DNA from: Lysinibacillus irui
Lineage (GTDB): Bacteria; Bacillota; Bacilli; Bacillales_A; Planococcaceae
Length of the DNA: 64,000 nucleotides
Assembly (NCBI RefSeq): GCF_028877475.1
Contig: NZ_CP113527.1
Location: 3,527,501 to 3,591,500 of the forward strand
Reading direction: 5' to 3'
Both the position numbers and the translations under genes were made by a program. The first letter of the stretch is position 1; each line of letters begins with the position of its first letter. This document shows positions 8,463 through 18,231 of the stretch, in pieces. The notes beneath the pieces were generated by a model. The model was not told the origin of the DNA, did no database searches, and saw only the letters and a list, made by a program, of their open reading frames with translations.

Positions 8463-10076
8463 TTAGAATTGATATATTTTTCGCCATTTGAACAACTGTA
8501 AGATACTGATTTTCTCCACTTTACGGAAACCTGCTTGCACCAACTTTCGCCTTCTTTTTCTATCAAACCACGGGGCAATCGTACAAACGGCTCTTCCTTC
8601 TCTCTGGACATCAGCAATGATATCAACGAGTTGCTGACTGTCATACTCTCTTATATACGACATATTGTCTGCTAGCTCATAGGAATAGTTAGCAGCTTCT
8701 TCAGATGCTATTTTATCATGCCTCTTATATATAATTTGATCACCATTTCCCAAAAGTCGATAGCCCCTATAGAAACTTGAAACATAGTTTGCTCGCTCAT
8801 GCATCTCCGTAATATCCTTCATTGATACTTCTTGAAAGTTCACTTGCCCGAAAGCATATTTTTGTTCTGCTATATAAACATCTAAAATATGTACTGCTAA
8901 AAATCGTTGTATTATCCTAACTGAAGCTCTTAACCAATCTTTTATTTTCGCGTGCTTCACAAAATATCGTAGTTCTCCTAAACGGTCCCGCTTCCATTTC
9001 ACGAGCTGATGATTATTCGTTAACAAACCTTTTAAGCGATCTCGTAAGACCATCCAGGATCGAAGTACACGCTCTTTTGTTCCTTTCGTACTCATAACAA
9101 ATTTTCTTGTAAAATCAATATGGGTATACCATTCAAACTTGTATGGCTCATAGCCACTTCCTAGATCATAATAACGATAGCCTACACCATGTGCTTTTAA
9201 CATATTTTCTTTTTCAATAATGCGGCCTGGGCCAAATAGATTGAAGTCAGGCTCATGTCCCATTGCCAGACAAAAATTACGCTCTCTACAGCAAAGGTCA
9301 ATCGTAAACGCAATCCACCGGCCTTCAAATTGCAGGCTATCCACCTCTACTCGAAATGCCTTATTGGAGACCTTGGCCAATCGCTCGTAGAACAATCGAG
9401 TCTGTTTTTCAGTAAAACCACTTTTATCAATTTTCTTTTGCCACCTTCTCGTAAATAACGTAAACATGTCTTGTAAATGATGGTGATTTTCTTCTTGAAA
9501 TGCTACATGACCAAGTAACTTTAATTTATTTTCCCGACGCTTCAAACTTTTGAATTTTTTTCGATGCTTCTGCAAAAAATTATCAAGTGTAATTGATTGA
9601 AAATCTATATAAGGCGTGACAGTCCGAAAAATAGAATGTGGCATCTGATATTCTATCGCAAATTTTTCTAATTCTTGAGAGGTATTTTTACTTTCTAACA
9701 ATCCATGTAACACCATTAAATAACGCTTGTATTTTTTTGAAAGCTCCTTCAGCATAAAGTTAATGGAACGTTCAAGCCAATTCTTTTCAGCGACTACTTC
9801 CATATAAGTCGCAAACCCTTGTCCCAAAAAGCCAAAATGATGCACTTTACCAAACCGTACTGTATGCACTAATGGAAAAAAGGCAACTGCTACTCCTTGA
9901 TATTCAACTACATAAATCTCAACATTGTCATGAGTACCTAGTGTTGTCCACCAAGTTGAGACCCACTCGTACTCAATAAAAGGATTATCATTGTGCTCTT
10001 TTTCGAGTATTGTTGACCAAGTACTTCGATAGGGCTCTAATGCTTCAATAGTCGTGATGAGTTTATACGTAAGCAA
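8463..10076 (-). CDS. BioF2/CelD-like GNAT acyltransferase, paralogue of the gene at 3385-5058
   Basis: Same architecture as the operon copy: NDNPFIEYEWVSTWW near the N-terminus, a GPGRIIEKEN...YDLGSGYEPYKFEW core, then a basic second domain ending in PWFDRKRRRKLVQAGF. I chose TTG 10076 because AAAGGAGCG lies upstream and the paralogue also starts with TTG at the equivalent residue. An in-frame ATG at 10118 has no ribosome site. It is transcribed alone, 100 bp after the flavoprotein gene and its terminator. Probably modifies a surface glycan; donor and acceptor are unknown. Confidence 0.65.
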   Translation of the reverse strand: MLTYKLITTIEALEPYRSTWSTILEKEHNDNPFIEYEWVSTWWTTLGTHDNVEIYVVEYQGVAVAFFPLVHTVRFGKVHHFGFLGQGFATYMEVVAEKNWLERSINFMLKELSKKYKRYLMVLHGLLESKNTSQELEKFAIEYQMPHSIFRTVTPYIDFQSITLDNFLQKHRKKFKSLKRRENKLKLLGHVAFQEENHHHLQDMFTLFTRRWQKKIDKSGFTEKQTRLFYERLAKVSNKAFRVEVDSLQFEGRWIAFTIDLCCRERNFCLAMGHEPDFNLFGPGRIIEKENMLKAHGVGYRYYDLGSGYEPYKFEWYTHIDFTRKFVMSTKGTKERVLRSWMVLRDRLKGLLTNNHQLVKWKRDRLGELRYFVKHAKIKDWLRASVRIIQRFLAVHILDVYIAEQKYAFGQVNFQEVSMKDITEMHERANYVSSFYRGYRLLGNGDQIIYKRHDKIASEEAANYSYELADNMSYIREYDSQQLVDIIADVQREGRAVCTIAPWFDRKRRRKLVQAGFRKVEKISILQLFKWRKIYQF

Positions 10077-10172
10077 TTTACTATATCGCTCCTTTTTTCC
10101 ATTATCATCGCCATACATGTTGTAGCCACTATATTCTTAGCAAGAAAATATTAGAACATTTCATCCACGTGA

Positions 10173-10206
10173 AAGCCCTTCCTTATCACAGTCATAGGAA
10201 GGGCTT
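10173..10206 (-). terminator. Terminator of the flavoprotein gene
   Basis: An 11-bp perfect stem (AAGCCCTTCCT with AGGAAGGGCTT) and a 12-nt loop lie directly downstream of the minus-strand gene ending at 10215. Confidence 0.7.
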
Positions 10207-10214
10207 AGTCAACT

Positions 10215-11903
10215 TTATATTTTTACAAGCGGTACTTCTTCTTTTTTTACGGCGTTAGCCATATGTGTAGTCGCCACAAAGCTTAATGTCATACCAGGCC
10301 CAATCGTAGCACCCGGTCCAGGATACGTTTCTCCCATGATCGACGCTGAACAATTACCTGAAGCATATAATCCTTCGATTGGTTCGCCATCTGCCTTAAT
10401 AACCCGAGCATGTTCATCCACTACCAAGCCTCCCTTTGTGCCAATATCGCCTGGATATATACGTAATGCATAGAAAGGAGCTTTTTTGATCTCTGCTAAA
10501 TTTGGATTTGGCAATGTTGGGTCCCCATAGTAATTATCATAGGCACTATCACCACGATAAAAATCATCATCATGACCATTTCGGGCAAAGTCATTAAAAC
10601 GATTTACTGTCTCTATTAGACTTTCAGGCAGCACATCCATTTGTCTAGCAAGTTCTTCAATGGACTCTGCACTTTTCACGATGCCATGATCAAACCAGCT
10701 TTTTGGGAAGGCTTGTCCTGGGAACAGACCTGTAAAAATATAACGGCTTTTAGCAGAGGCATCAATGACTATCCATGAAGGAACAGCCTGTTGCGTGGTC
10801 TTTTGATGCTCGTACATGGTATCTACAAATTCATGATAAGGAGCCGCTTCATTCACTAAACGCTGTCCTGCGCTATCTACAACAATCATATTTGGTACGC
10901 CCCTGTCCGCTACTAGGAAGAAGGGTTGTCCTTGTGGATCAATAACAGAAGGCGCTCCCCACACTTTATCCATTAAATCTAATGTAGCGCCAATTTTTAC
11001 ACCTGGTTCTATAACGTCACCTGTTTGTCCCTCTGGTGAAGAAGTCCATGCAGCGTTCGTTGGGCTTGGTAAATATTGTTCTCGAAGTGCTTGGTTGTGT
11101 GAAAAGCCGCCTGATGAAAGAACAACACCTTTCTTTGCCTCAATTCGTAGCTCTTGTCCATCTCGTTCCACAATGATCCCCATCACTCGACCCTTATCCA
11201 TCATAAAATCTTTAAAGGCCGTTGATAGCCAAAGCTCACCATTTGCCTCCGCTAGCGATAGTCGTAAACGTGCTACTAAAGCTTCACCTAACGCAACTGG
11301 CTCACTTTTTGTCACCTTTGATTTTACTAGGCGCATGCCTAATTTCAGTGCAGTTGTTTTACCTTTTAACGTCCGTGTTATCATATTAACTTTATGAAAC
11401 TCATAGCTATTCATTGTAAAGCCCTTAGTTGATAGAGTTGCTCGACGCATAGTATGTGCTAAAGAGCCCATTTTCGTTAAATCGAAAATTAGTGGTTCAA
11501 TGGAACGTCCCTGAGACAAGCCCCCTGGTTTTTCTGGATAGTAGTCCGAGTAACCTTTTGCATATTGGAAACGCATATGCTTAGTTTTATTGTATAAAAA
11601 CCGCAACATTTCTGGGCCTCTTGTAATATAGGCCTCCTTTAAAGCTTCAGGCACTCGATCACCAACTGTTGAATCTAAATATTGGCGTGCAAGTTCATGT
11701 GTATCTGGAACACCTGCACCTTTAATAACATGATTATTCGGAATCCATAAGGCACCGCCTGAAATAGCAGAAGCACCACCATAGCGATCCGTTTTTTCAA
11801 TTACTAATGATTTCAAACCTTGTAACTTTGCTGTTAAACCTGCTGTCAATCCCGCAGCTCCAGAGCCTACTACAACTACATCATAACTTGCATCCCATTT
11901 CAT
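10215..11903 (-). CDS. FAD-dependent oxidoreductase, 3-ketosteroid delta-1-dehydrogenase-like
   Basis: This 562-residue flavoprotein is of the succinate dehydrogenase/KstD superfamily. The FAD Rossmann motif GSGAAG is at residues 13-18, followed by GGASAISGGALWIPNN. The C-terminus has GGLVVDEHARV and SIMGETYPGPGATIGPGM, a typical second FAD contact. KstD enzymes introduce a double bond in ring A of 3-ketosteroids, but many Bacillales members have unknown substrates and no steroid catabolic genes are nearby. ATG 11903 follows GGGAGG at 9 bp. It forms a single-gene unit. Confidence 0.75.
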   Translation of the reverse strand: MKWDASYDVVVVGSGAAGLTAGLTAKLQGLKSLVIEKTDRYGGASAISGGALWIPNNHVIKGAGVPDTHELARQYLDSTVGDRVPEALKEAYITRGPEMLRFLYNKTKHMRFQYAKGYSDYYPEKPGGLSQGRSIEPLIFDLTKMGSLAHTMRRATLSTKGFTMNSYEFHKVNMITRTLKGKTTALKLGMRLVKSKVTKSEPVALGEALVARLRLSLAEANGELWLSTAFKDFMMDKGRVMGIIVERDGQELRIEAKKGVVLSSGGFSHNQALREQYLPSPTNAAWTSSPEGQTGDVIEPGVKIGATLDLMDKVWGAPSVIDPQGQPFFLVADRGVPNMIVVDSAGQRLVNEAAPYHEFVDTMYEHQKTTQQAVPSWIVIDASAKSRYIFTGLFPGQAFPKSWFDHGIVKSAESIEELARQMDVLPESLIETVNRFNDFARNGHDDDFYRGDSAYDNYYGDPTLPNPNLAEIKKAPFYALRIYPGDIGTKGGLVVDEHARVIKADGEPIEGLYASGNCSASIMGETYPGPGATIGPGMTLSFVATTHMANAVKKEEVPLVKI

Positions 11904-12014
11904 TCAACCATTCCTCCCTTAATGAGCTAAATCGATGAATCTGGTCTTCCTATTAGAAAGTATAGAATTAAACTAATATTCAGTCAATTTTTCCATCCCA
12001 ACATTACACACAAA

Positions 12015-12037
12015 AAAAGGAGCGTCGACGCTCCCTT
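12015..12037 (-). terminator. Terminator of the alcohol dehydrogenase gene
   Basis: The inverted repeat GGAGCG-TCGA-CGCTCC with flanking A and T runs touches the stop codon of the gene at 12037; on the minus strand it is followed by seven T. Confidence 0.75.
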
Positions 12038-13176
12038 TAAGGTTTTAAAATCACTTTAATACAGTTATCTTCACGGTTACTAAATAGTTTATAGGCTTTA
12101 CTTGCTTCCTCTAATGGTAGCTTATGTGTAATTATGTCAGTCGGATCAAACTTTCCTGCAGTGATTAAATCAAATAATTTTGGCATGAGATGAATAACAG
12201 GTGCCTGGCCCATTTTTAGAGATATATTACGTTCAAACAGATGTCCTAATGGAAATTGATTGTACTTAGCGCCATAAACACCTGTAATTTGGATTGTGCC
12301 AAATTTGCGTACTGCATCCATTGCAATTCGCAGTGGGCTTAATGTTCCTCCTTGTACTTTCATTTTTTGTCCGATAGCTTCTAAAGGTGTTTTTTTCCCA
12401 TCCATACCAACGCAATCAATGACAACATCTGCTCCACCTTTCGTTATTTCACGAATATAAAAAGCCACTTCATCGTAATCGTCTAAATTAATAATTTCAA
12501 CATTGTTCATTTTTTTCGCGTGGGCTAAGCGATAGCTAATATAATCAACAGCAATTACTCGCTTTGCACCCTTCATCCATGCAAATTTCTGTGTCAATAA
12601 GCCCACTGGTCCACAACCTAACACCACCACTGTATCGCCCTTTTTAACTCCCGCATTTTCCACACTCCAATAGGCAGTTGGTACAATGTCCGATAAAAAT
12701 AAAAGTGCTTCATCCTCTAGCTCACAAGAGTCAGGAATGACAAAGGGCATAAAATTGCCATAGGGAACATGTAAAAATTCAGCTTGTCCACCAGGATAAT
12801 TACCATAACGCTGGGTAAAGCCTACGTACCCTCCTGAATCTACTCCAAGATTGTCATTGGAATGATCACATTGACTTTCCATAGCATTGTTACAATAAAA
12901 GCAATCTCCGCACGATACATTAAAAGGTAGGATTACACGGTCCCCCTTTTTCACCTTGGTCACATCTGAACCCACTTCTTCTACAATGCCCATTGGCTCA
13001 TGTCCAATCACATAATCTTTATACGTAGGAATAGCTCCCTGGTAAATATGCAAATCTGAACCACAAATGGCTGTCGAGGTAATACGGACAATGATATCAT
13101 CCTTCTTTTTAATAGCTGGGTCCTCTACATTTTTAACTTGAATGTCTTTAATCCCTTGATATGTTACTGCCTTCAT
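12037..13176 (-). CDS. Zinc-dependent alcohol dehydrogenase, formaldehyde-dehydrogenase-like (MDR family)
   Basis: The 379-residue medium-chain dehydrogenase has catalytic zinc ligands Cys38 (ICGSD) and His59-Glu60 (GHEP). The structural zinc cluster is Cys89, Cys92, Cys95 and Cys103. The NAD-binding loop is GCGPVGLL. The long insert after the structural zinc and the 379-aa length fit the glutathione-independent formaldehyde-dehydrogenase-like group rather than plain ethanol dehydrogenases. The substrate is not determined. Start ATG 13176 has a GGGAGATG site. Monocistronic. Confidence 0.82.
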   Translation of the reverse strand: MKAVTYQGIKDIQVKNVEDPAIKKKDDIIVRITSTAICGSDLHIYQGAIPTYKDYVIGHEPMGIVEEVGSDVTKVKKGDRVILPFNVSCGDCFYCNNAMESQCDHSNDNLGVDSGGYVGFTQRYGNYPGGQAEFLHVPYGNFMPFVIPDSCELEDEALLFLSDIVPTAYWSVENAGVKKGDTVVVLGCGPVGLLTQKFAWMKGAKRVIAVDYISYRLAHAKKMNNVEIINLDDYDEVAFYIREITKGGADVVIDCVGMDGKKTPLEAIGQKMKVQGGTLSPLRIAMDAVRKFGTIQITGVYGAKYNQFPLGHLFERNISLKMGQAPVIHLMPKLFDLITAGKFDPTDIITHKLPLEEASKAYKLFSNREDNCIKVILKP

Positions 13177-13370
13177 GTCAACATCTCCCTTTTACAAATT
13201 ATCAAGCATCGATTCTGACACTATTCTCTCCTTCTCTACCCGACAGTATGCACAACAAACTTCCTTTATAGATTGTATACAGCCAAGTGGACAGAAAGCA
13301 TAATCGTTTCTAGTTAGCATATATTTGGTAAAACAGCTTTTAGTTTAAGATAGGGCGGAGGAATTTACAG

Positions 13371-14066
13371 GTGAGTGCAATGATTCTTGGTGGATTTCTA
13401 TTTTTTAGTGTGAGCATAGGAGGCGCGATTGCCTGGATTTTCTCTAAGCTATTTCAGCATACAACGCAAGGGCTATCTTTATTATGCGGGGGTTTTTTAG
13501 TCGGCTTACTGGTGCTAGATATCATCCCTTCTTCCTTTCAAATCTATCAGTCTTTCGGAGTCATTCTTGGTATTTTTATTGGTTACTTCATCTTTCAGTT
13601 ATTAGATACCCTATTTCATGCTTCCCATGCACAAAATCCCTCAGTCTCTCTATTAACGCTAGCTATGATTATCCATACTATTCCCATTAGTCTCACCGTC
13701 GGCAATTTACTAGGAAACGCTGCATTAAGTATTTCGCTCACTGCGTCCATCATTCTTCATCATGTGCCAGAAGGTTTTGCTCTATCGACTGCACTCATTT
13801 CACAGGGTGAAAGGCTTTGGAGACTTTTTATTTATTTCTTTATCTTCTCTATTTTCTTTAGTCTTTTCATTTGGCTTGGACAATATTGGGCCTTAACCGA
13901 AAAGGCACAGGGCATTTTAATGGGGATTTCCATTGGATTGATTGCGACGGCCAGTATTTCTGAATTCATTTTGCATCAAATCCAAAAAGTCTCCTTCCGA
14001 TCATTTTTTATGTATCTTTTCTTAGGCTATTTTCTCAGCTATATTTTCCATATTCTCGTTGAATAA
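13371..14066 (+). CDS. ZIP family metal transporter
   Basis: The 231-residue membrane protein has about eight hydrophobic segments. The ZIP signature is visible: HTIPISLTVG in one helix and HHVPEGFALS in the next, whose His and Glu residues line the metal path. It likely imports zinc or another divalent cation across the cytoplasmic membrane. The start is GTG 13371, 9 bp after GGAGG; ATG 13380 would be too far from that site. It stands alone and ends in a strong terminator. Confidence 0.8.
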   Translation: MSAMILGGFLFFSVSIGGAIAWIFSKLFQHTTQGLSLLCGGFLVGLLVLDIIPSSFQIYQSFGVILGIFIGYFIFQLLDTLFHASHAQNPSVSLLTLAMIIHTIPISLTVGNLLGNAALSISLTASIILHHVPEGFALSTALISQGERLWRLFIYFFIFSIFFSLFIWLGQYWALTEKAQGILMGISIGLIATASISEFILHQIQKVSFRSFFMYLFLGYFLSYIFHILVE

Positions 14067-14102
14067 AAAGGGGTGTCTCTATGGATATGAGACACCCCCT
14101 TT
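14067..14102. terminator. Bidirectional terminator between ZIP and SLH genes
   Basis: A 13-bp stem (AAAGGGGTGTCTC with its complement) and a short loop lie between two convergent genes, directly after the ZIP stop codon. Confidence 0.75.
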
Positions 14103-14106
14103 CCTA

Positions 14107-15168
14107 TTAAGCTTCTTCACTCAATAGCAATAAAGTCATTGTTAAAATTTTTGAAACCTCTGCACGAGTTAGATTGCCTTTTGGATTAAATTTGCCATTC
14201 GTGCCATTTAATATTCCTAAATGCTGCAATAGACCAATAGCTTCTACTGTTTCTTTACGCATTTGGTTTTTATCTGTAAATGTGTTGTTTTTACTTACTT
14301 GAGATAGGTCAACTTCCATTGCTGTTAAGTACCTAGCAGTGATATAGGCCATTTCTTCGCGTGTAACAGGCTTTTTCGGCTGGAATTTGTCGCCGTCGAA
14401 AATATCTATTAAACCATATTCTTCAAGAATAGCTACTTCCTTTGCACCCCAGAAACCATTCAGATCCGTATAAGAAGCAGGACCCTCATAATCTTCATTC
14501 ACATTTAAGCCAGAGGCACGGAAAATAATAGCTGCCAGTTCTCCACGAGTCACTTGACCATTTGGATTAAACGAAGTTGCCGTTGTGCCATTAATGATGT
14601 CTGTTTGATAGAGCAACTGGATATAGCTCTCAGCCCAATGCCCAATAGCATCCTTGAAATAACCACCTGGTTTTAACTCAACATCTGCACGACCAAAAAC
14701 CATGATCATCCCATTTAAATCTTCAGCACTAACCGCTTCCCATTTACCAGCAGTATAGATTTCACTCTTGAAGCCATTTCCAGTTTGTGTGATTTTTATT
14801 TGGATGGCATTCCCGAATATTTTCTTAAATTCCTCATAGTTTTCCTTAAATTCTTTTTCTCCCTCAGGATAAAGATTTGTACCATCTTTGTAGGATTGAA
14901 GAATCGCCTCTAACGAAACCTTTACCGTAATACTATTTTTTGTTGTAACAATCGTTACCTCATTATTTTCAAAGCCTATTTTAGATAACAGCAACATTTT
15001 ATAAACATCTTGATAAGACATGGCTTGTAATTGATTAGTGGCTGCAACAGCTTGCTTTGGATGGATGATACTTGCCACATCCACAGCTTCCTGTGCATAT
15101 GCCTGCCCGCCAAATCCTCCTGTAAAACATGCAATACTTAGTGCGCCAGCTAACATTATTTTTTTCAC
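14107..15168 (-). CDS. Secreted protein with three S-layer homology (SLH) domains
   Basis: An N-terminal signal peptide (KKIMLAGALSIACFTGG, cleavage after AYA near residue 25) is followed by a 140-residue unknown domain. Three SLH repeats follow at about 170-220, 233-284 and 297-345, each with the F-x-D ... AI-x-x-L ... G-x-F-x-P ... TR-x-E pattern. SLH domains bind pyruvylated secondary wall polymer, so the protein should sit on the cell surface. Start is GTG 15168 with GGGGGAAG upstream. The N-terminal part is not recognised. Confidence 0.82.
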   Translation of the reverse strand: MKKIMLAGALSIACFTGGFGGQAYAQEAVDVASIIHPKQAVAATNQLQAMSYQDVYKMLLLSKIGFENNEVTIVTTKNSITVKVSLEAILQSYKDGTNLYPEGEKEFKENYEEFKKIFGNAIQIKITQTGNGFKSEIYTAGKWEAVSAEDLNGMIMVFGRADVELKPGGYFKDAIGHWAESYIQLLYQTDIINGTTATSFNPNGQVTRGELAAIIFRASGLNVNEDYEGPASYTDLNGFWGAKEVAILEEYGLIDIFDGDKFQPKKPVTREEMAYITARYLTAMEVDLSQVSKNNTFTDKNQMRKETVEAIGLLQHLGILNGTNGKFNPKGNLTRAEVSKILTMTLLLLSEEA

Positions 15169-15816
15169 TGTTCTTCCCCCTTAGATTCATAAAATCAGTG
15201 TACTAAAACAACAGTTTGTAAATCTATAATAAAATGTAAATTATGCAAGAATTATATAAAAGACCTATTTTTCACATATTAGCATTTTACTACTTCAATT
15301 TTTCAATTCGGAAGGAGTCCAATAAAGAAATACGATAATTTTTTATTGCTATAAGAGAAATTCACTCAAATTATAATAAAACATGTCGCTTTACATGATA
15401 CAAATGTAACCTAAATTTATGAGTAGGTATAAAGTAGAGGAATGCCCTAAATTTAGTAAGTAGCTGCTTGGAATGGTTATCAGCTTAGAATTATATATCT
15501 AGCCCTTGAATTGCAATAGATGGCGGAAAGCTTTGCCCATTGAAATAGAATATCTTGTTCAAGTATTGGATTAAAAGACTCCACCATTTTTGGCATCTGT
15601 TAATCGTTTATGTATTCATGTCATTAATCGACTCTTTGAGAAAACCATTGTTCAATCATATATATTTAATTGTTAATACTGCATATATGTTGTGTCTTAT
15701 TTGGAGCCCTGTAGTAACCTTTAAGGGGCTTATAGTACATCATCGTCATACACCTAATCATGATATAAACAACAGGAGTTTCAATGTGTGGTTTTTAGTA
15801 TGGTAATTAACTTTTA
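15169..15816. other. Long AT-rich intergenic stretch beside the phage-derived locus
   Basis: No gene could be supported. An 83-codon open frame (15555-15806, plus) lacks a ribosome site and resembles no family. The stretch includes the SLH gene promoter and the left boundary of the tail locus. No direct repeat with the right boundary was seen by eye. Confidence 0.4.
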
Positions 15817-15841
15817 AAACACCGCCATTTGGCGGTATTTT
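15817..15841 (-). terminator. Terminator after the endolysin gene
   Basis: The inverted repeat ACCGCC-ATTT-GGCGGT extended by A/T pairs directly follows the endolysin stop and closes the whole minus-strand tail-lysis operon. Confidence 0.75.
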
Positions 15842-15843
15842 AA

Positions 15844-16512
15844 CTAATTGGCACGTCGCTGTTGAATGGTAATAAATAGACCAAGTAAGTGATCAGTTGT
15901 CATTACACCGTTCCTTAAATCTTCTAAATGTGATTCTTGAATAACCCCTTCTTTGATTGCTTGTGCTATATAACTCTCCGTTTCTGTACGTATTGCTTTC
16001 GAAGCTGGGTTCCATGCTTGAGCCACTTTCGTCTCCTCCTCGTTTTCTACGATAATTAACTGGACTTTCTTTTTACTGCTGATAGGTACAATGACTTGTC
16101 CCTCTAATTTATAATTAGCTGGCATCTTCCAAGATTTCGGTACCTCGAAATGAGGTCGATCTTTATTACCTGTCCAATCACCACCCCATGTTATTCCTAG
16201 CTTACGAGCAATAGCTCCTACTCGTTTTAAAGTAACTTCATCATACAAAGATTGCGGGGGACCAATTGCAATATCCCATGCAAGGCGTGATGTATGATTG
16301 CTACTCAATGTCCAAGTTACAATTTGCCCTGGTCTAGTTCGACCTTGTGCATATAGGTAATTTTGTCTTTCCTGAGAACGATATGTTTCAGTAATAAAAA
16401 TATTATTTATTCCTTCTTTATAGCATTCTTGAAATAATAAACGACATGCTATTTGAGCCACTGATAGCAACTGATCTAAATCTCTACAAGTCGTTGTTAT
16501 ATTCGTACTCAT
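15844..16512 (-). CDS. Endolysin, peptidase M15-type L-Ala-D-Glu/D-Ala peptidase
   Basis: The 222-residue lysis enzyme has the zinc peptidase residues of the M15 family: His73 and Asp80 in SNHTSRLAWDIA, and His121-x-Glu123 in RPHFEVP. It should cut peptide stems of peptidoglycan to release particles. A second region after residue 150 (QAWNPASKAIRTETESYI) resembles a C-terminal helical domain often found on Bacillus phage lysins. Its start overlaps the holin stop by 4 bp (ATGA), and it is the last gene of the operon. No signal peptide is seen, as expected for a holin-dependent lysin. Confidence 0.85.
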   Translation of the reverse strand: MSTNITTTCRDLDQLLSVAQIACRLLFQECYKEGINNIFITETYRSQERQNYLYAQGRTRPGQIVTWTLSSNHTSRLAWDIAIGPPQSLYDEVTLKRVGAIARKLGITWGGDWTGNKDRPHFEVPKSWKMPANYKLEGQVIVPISSKKKVQLIIVENEEETKVAQAWNPASKAIRTETESYIAQAIKEGVIQESHLEDLRNGVMTTDHLLGLFITIQQRRAN

Positions 16513-16913
16513 TTGCTGTCACCCTCATCAGATTGATCTTTTACAATCGCTAAAATATTTTTGATGAAATTTGGTGTTGGCAACCCCATCTTCGTTCCAT
16601 TTTCGGTAATTGAAATAAATTCAAGGACGCAAAATGCAATAGCTGCTCCATCACCTGCATACTCGATCCCTGGAATCACAAAAGCAAGCAGGTAAATAGA
16701 ACCTACCAACATCAAATAATAGATTTTTCTAATAATACCATTAACACCAATACGACTATTTAAATTATGATTAACAATTCCCGACAATATCCCAGTAATA
16801 TAATCTATAGCCATAAATCCTATTAAAACAGTTACGGCAATACCCAAACCATTTACTGAGTATGAAATAAGAGCTCCAATAAATCCACCCAATGTCCCTA
16901 TCCATTTTTCCAC
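16509..16913 (-). CDS. Phage holin (toxin-secretion/phage lysis holin type)
   Basis: The 134-residue protein has three or four membrane segments and the internal motif GFMAIDYITGILSGI...LNSRIGVNGIIRK typical of phage_holin_4-type holins. It forms lesions in the cytoplasmic membrane that let the endolysin reach the wall. Overlaps the endolysin gene by 4 bp. Confidence 0.85.
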   Translation of the reverse strand: MEKWIGTLGGFIGALISYSVNGLGIAVTVLIGFMAIDYITGILSGIVNHNLNSRIGVNGIIRKIYYLMLVGSIYLLAFVIPGIEYAGDGAAIAFCVLEFISITENGTKMGLPTPNFIKNILAIVKDQSDEGDSK

Positions 16914-16935
16914 TTCACCACTTCCTTTTTGTAGA

Positions 16936-16971
16936 AAAGGCCTTCCATATATAGAAGTATGGAAGGCCTTT
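16936..16971 (-). terminator. Hairpin between tail and lysis genes
   Basis: A 14-bp perfect stem (16936-16949 with 16958-16971) and an 8-nt loop lie between the baseplate gene and the holin gene. It may attenuate read-through from the tail operon into the lysis genes. Confidence 0.7.
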
Positions 16972-17003
16972 AGATAAGTTACGAATATTGTTGTTCATAT
17001 CAG

Positions 17004-18161
17004 TTATTTTCTTACTTCTCCGCTGATTTGATTAAACTCTTGCTTAATTTTTTGTATAAGTGTGGGTCGGTTGTTTCCAAACGTTGCTTCAATGCTAAAT
17101 CCTGTAGTTTCATAAATCTCTTTTATATCTGTTATTTGTGCATCCATCGAAATATTCCAATCAGAATTTTGGATGGTAATAACATCCCCTAAGTCATAAT
17201 CCTTTTGATATTCAAATGGACTATTTGTTAAAACTTGTCCCTCTAAATACTCTTCCTGCATGAATTCTTTTAATTGTTGTTTTCCACGATCAACTAAAGC
17301 TTCAGTTATTTTCTCCTGTGATATTAATTGTTGATTTTCATCAACTTCAGCAATATCTCTTGCATCAATAAAAACTTCATGGCGTTTTGTTGATGTATAG
17401 TCACCTACCTCGATGATTCGCCGATCCACACCTTCACCTTGTCCAGCAACTATTGCTAGATTTTTGTAATTTAATTCGCTTTCTGTGTAATGCAATGATT
17501 TTAAACTTTCAAATTGAGGTGAAAAAATGACGGGTGGATTAACTGATTGCCCTACTGTTAAATTCCTACCTTCCATAACATCAAATATCCACTTTTTATT
17601 TTTTAAATCCAGTGTTACATCCCAACCTAACTTACTCGATAAAGAAAGAATGTTCATGTCTTCTGCTAAGTTTTTAAATCTAGTCGAATAACTTAGTTGT
17701 ATACCACGCTGCTGATCAGTTTCTATTAACAAATGTGGTATTTTTCTTTTACTATTAATCGGATTCACAAGATTCTGATATACATAGTATTTCATTACAG
17801 TTTCAGCTGTACCGGTCTTTATATCATATGCATTATTTGCAGGGGGAATGGTAATACGCTGAGCAATAATCGATTTAAGAGAGTACCCCTTAATGAGCCA
17901 GTTTTCCGTAACCTTCCCACTTTCATCTAATTCAATTTCTCGATGTTTAATGATAAAAACCTTATTCAAATCTGTACCGATCAGAATAAGGTTATCTTTT
18001 AATAAAGTGTTAGCGTATTTTATATGGCGATTTATTCGTAATTCTATTGTTCCTACATCATACCATGAACGATTAAAAAACATGGACTCATAGTTGTCAA
18101 TTTCAGCTAATATATCCATGTTTAAGGATAATATTCGGATAGGCTTGTTCATCCTAAACAC
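17004..18161 (-). CDS. Siphovirus Gp37-like tail/baseplate protein
   Basis: The 385-residue protein starts with a hydrophobic-polar pattern typical of the Siphovirus ReqiPepy6 Gp37-like family (IRILSLNMDILAEID, then SWYDVGTIELRIN) and a KGYSLKSIIAQRITIPP segment. These proteins sit at the tail tip, in the position of Tal-type baseplate hubs. No peptidase motif is visible. It lies 70 bp after the fibre-like gene and before the terminator hairpin. The start is ATG at 18161 or, more likely, the next ATG at 18152. Confidence 0.65.
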   Translation of the reverse strand: MFRMNKPIRILSLNMDILAEIDNYESMFFNRSWYDVGTIELRINRHIKYANTLLKDNLILIGTDLNKVFIIKHREIELDESGKVTENWLIKGYSLKSIIAQRITIPPANNAYDIKTGTAETVMKYYVYQNLVNPINSKRKIPHLLIETDQQRGIQLSYSTRFKNLAEDMNILSLSSKLGWDVTLDLKNKKWIFDVMEGRNLTVGQSVNPPVIFSPQFESLKSLHYTESELNYKNLAIVAGQGEGVDRRIIEVGDYTSTKRHEVFIDARDIAEVDENQQLISQEKITEALVDRGKQQLKEFMQEEYLEGQVLTNSPFEYQKDYDLGDVITIQNSDWNISMDAQITDIKEIYETTGFSIEATFGNNRPTLIQKIKQEFNQISGEVRK

Positions 18162-18231
18162 CTTCTGTATTTAACCAATATTTTATCCCTCCAACTTTTT
18201 CAATTTCACTTTTTATAAATATTCACTTCTC

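Noticed and set aside
15555..15806. 83-codon plus-strand open frame before the tail locus
   Set aside because: No ribosome site, TTG start, no family resemblance, and composition like the AT-rich surroundings.
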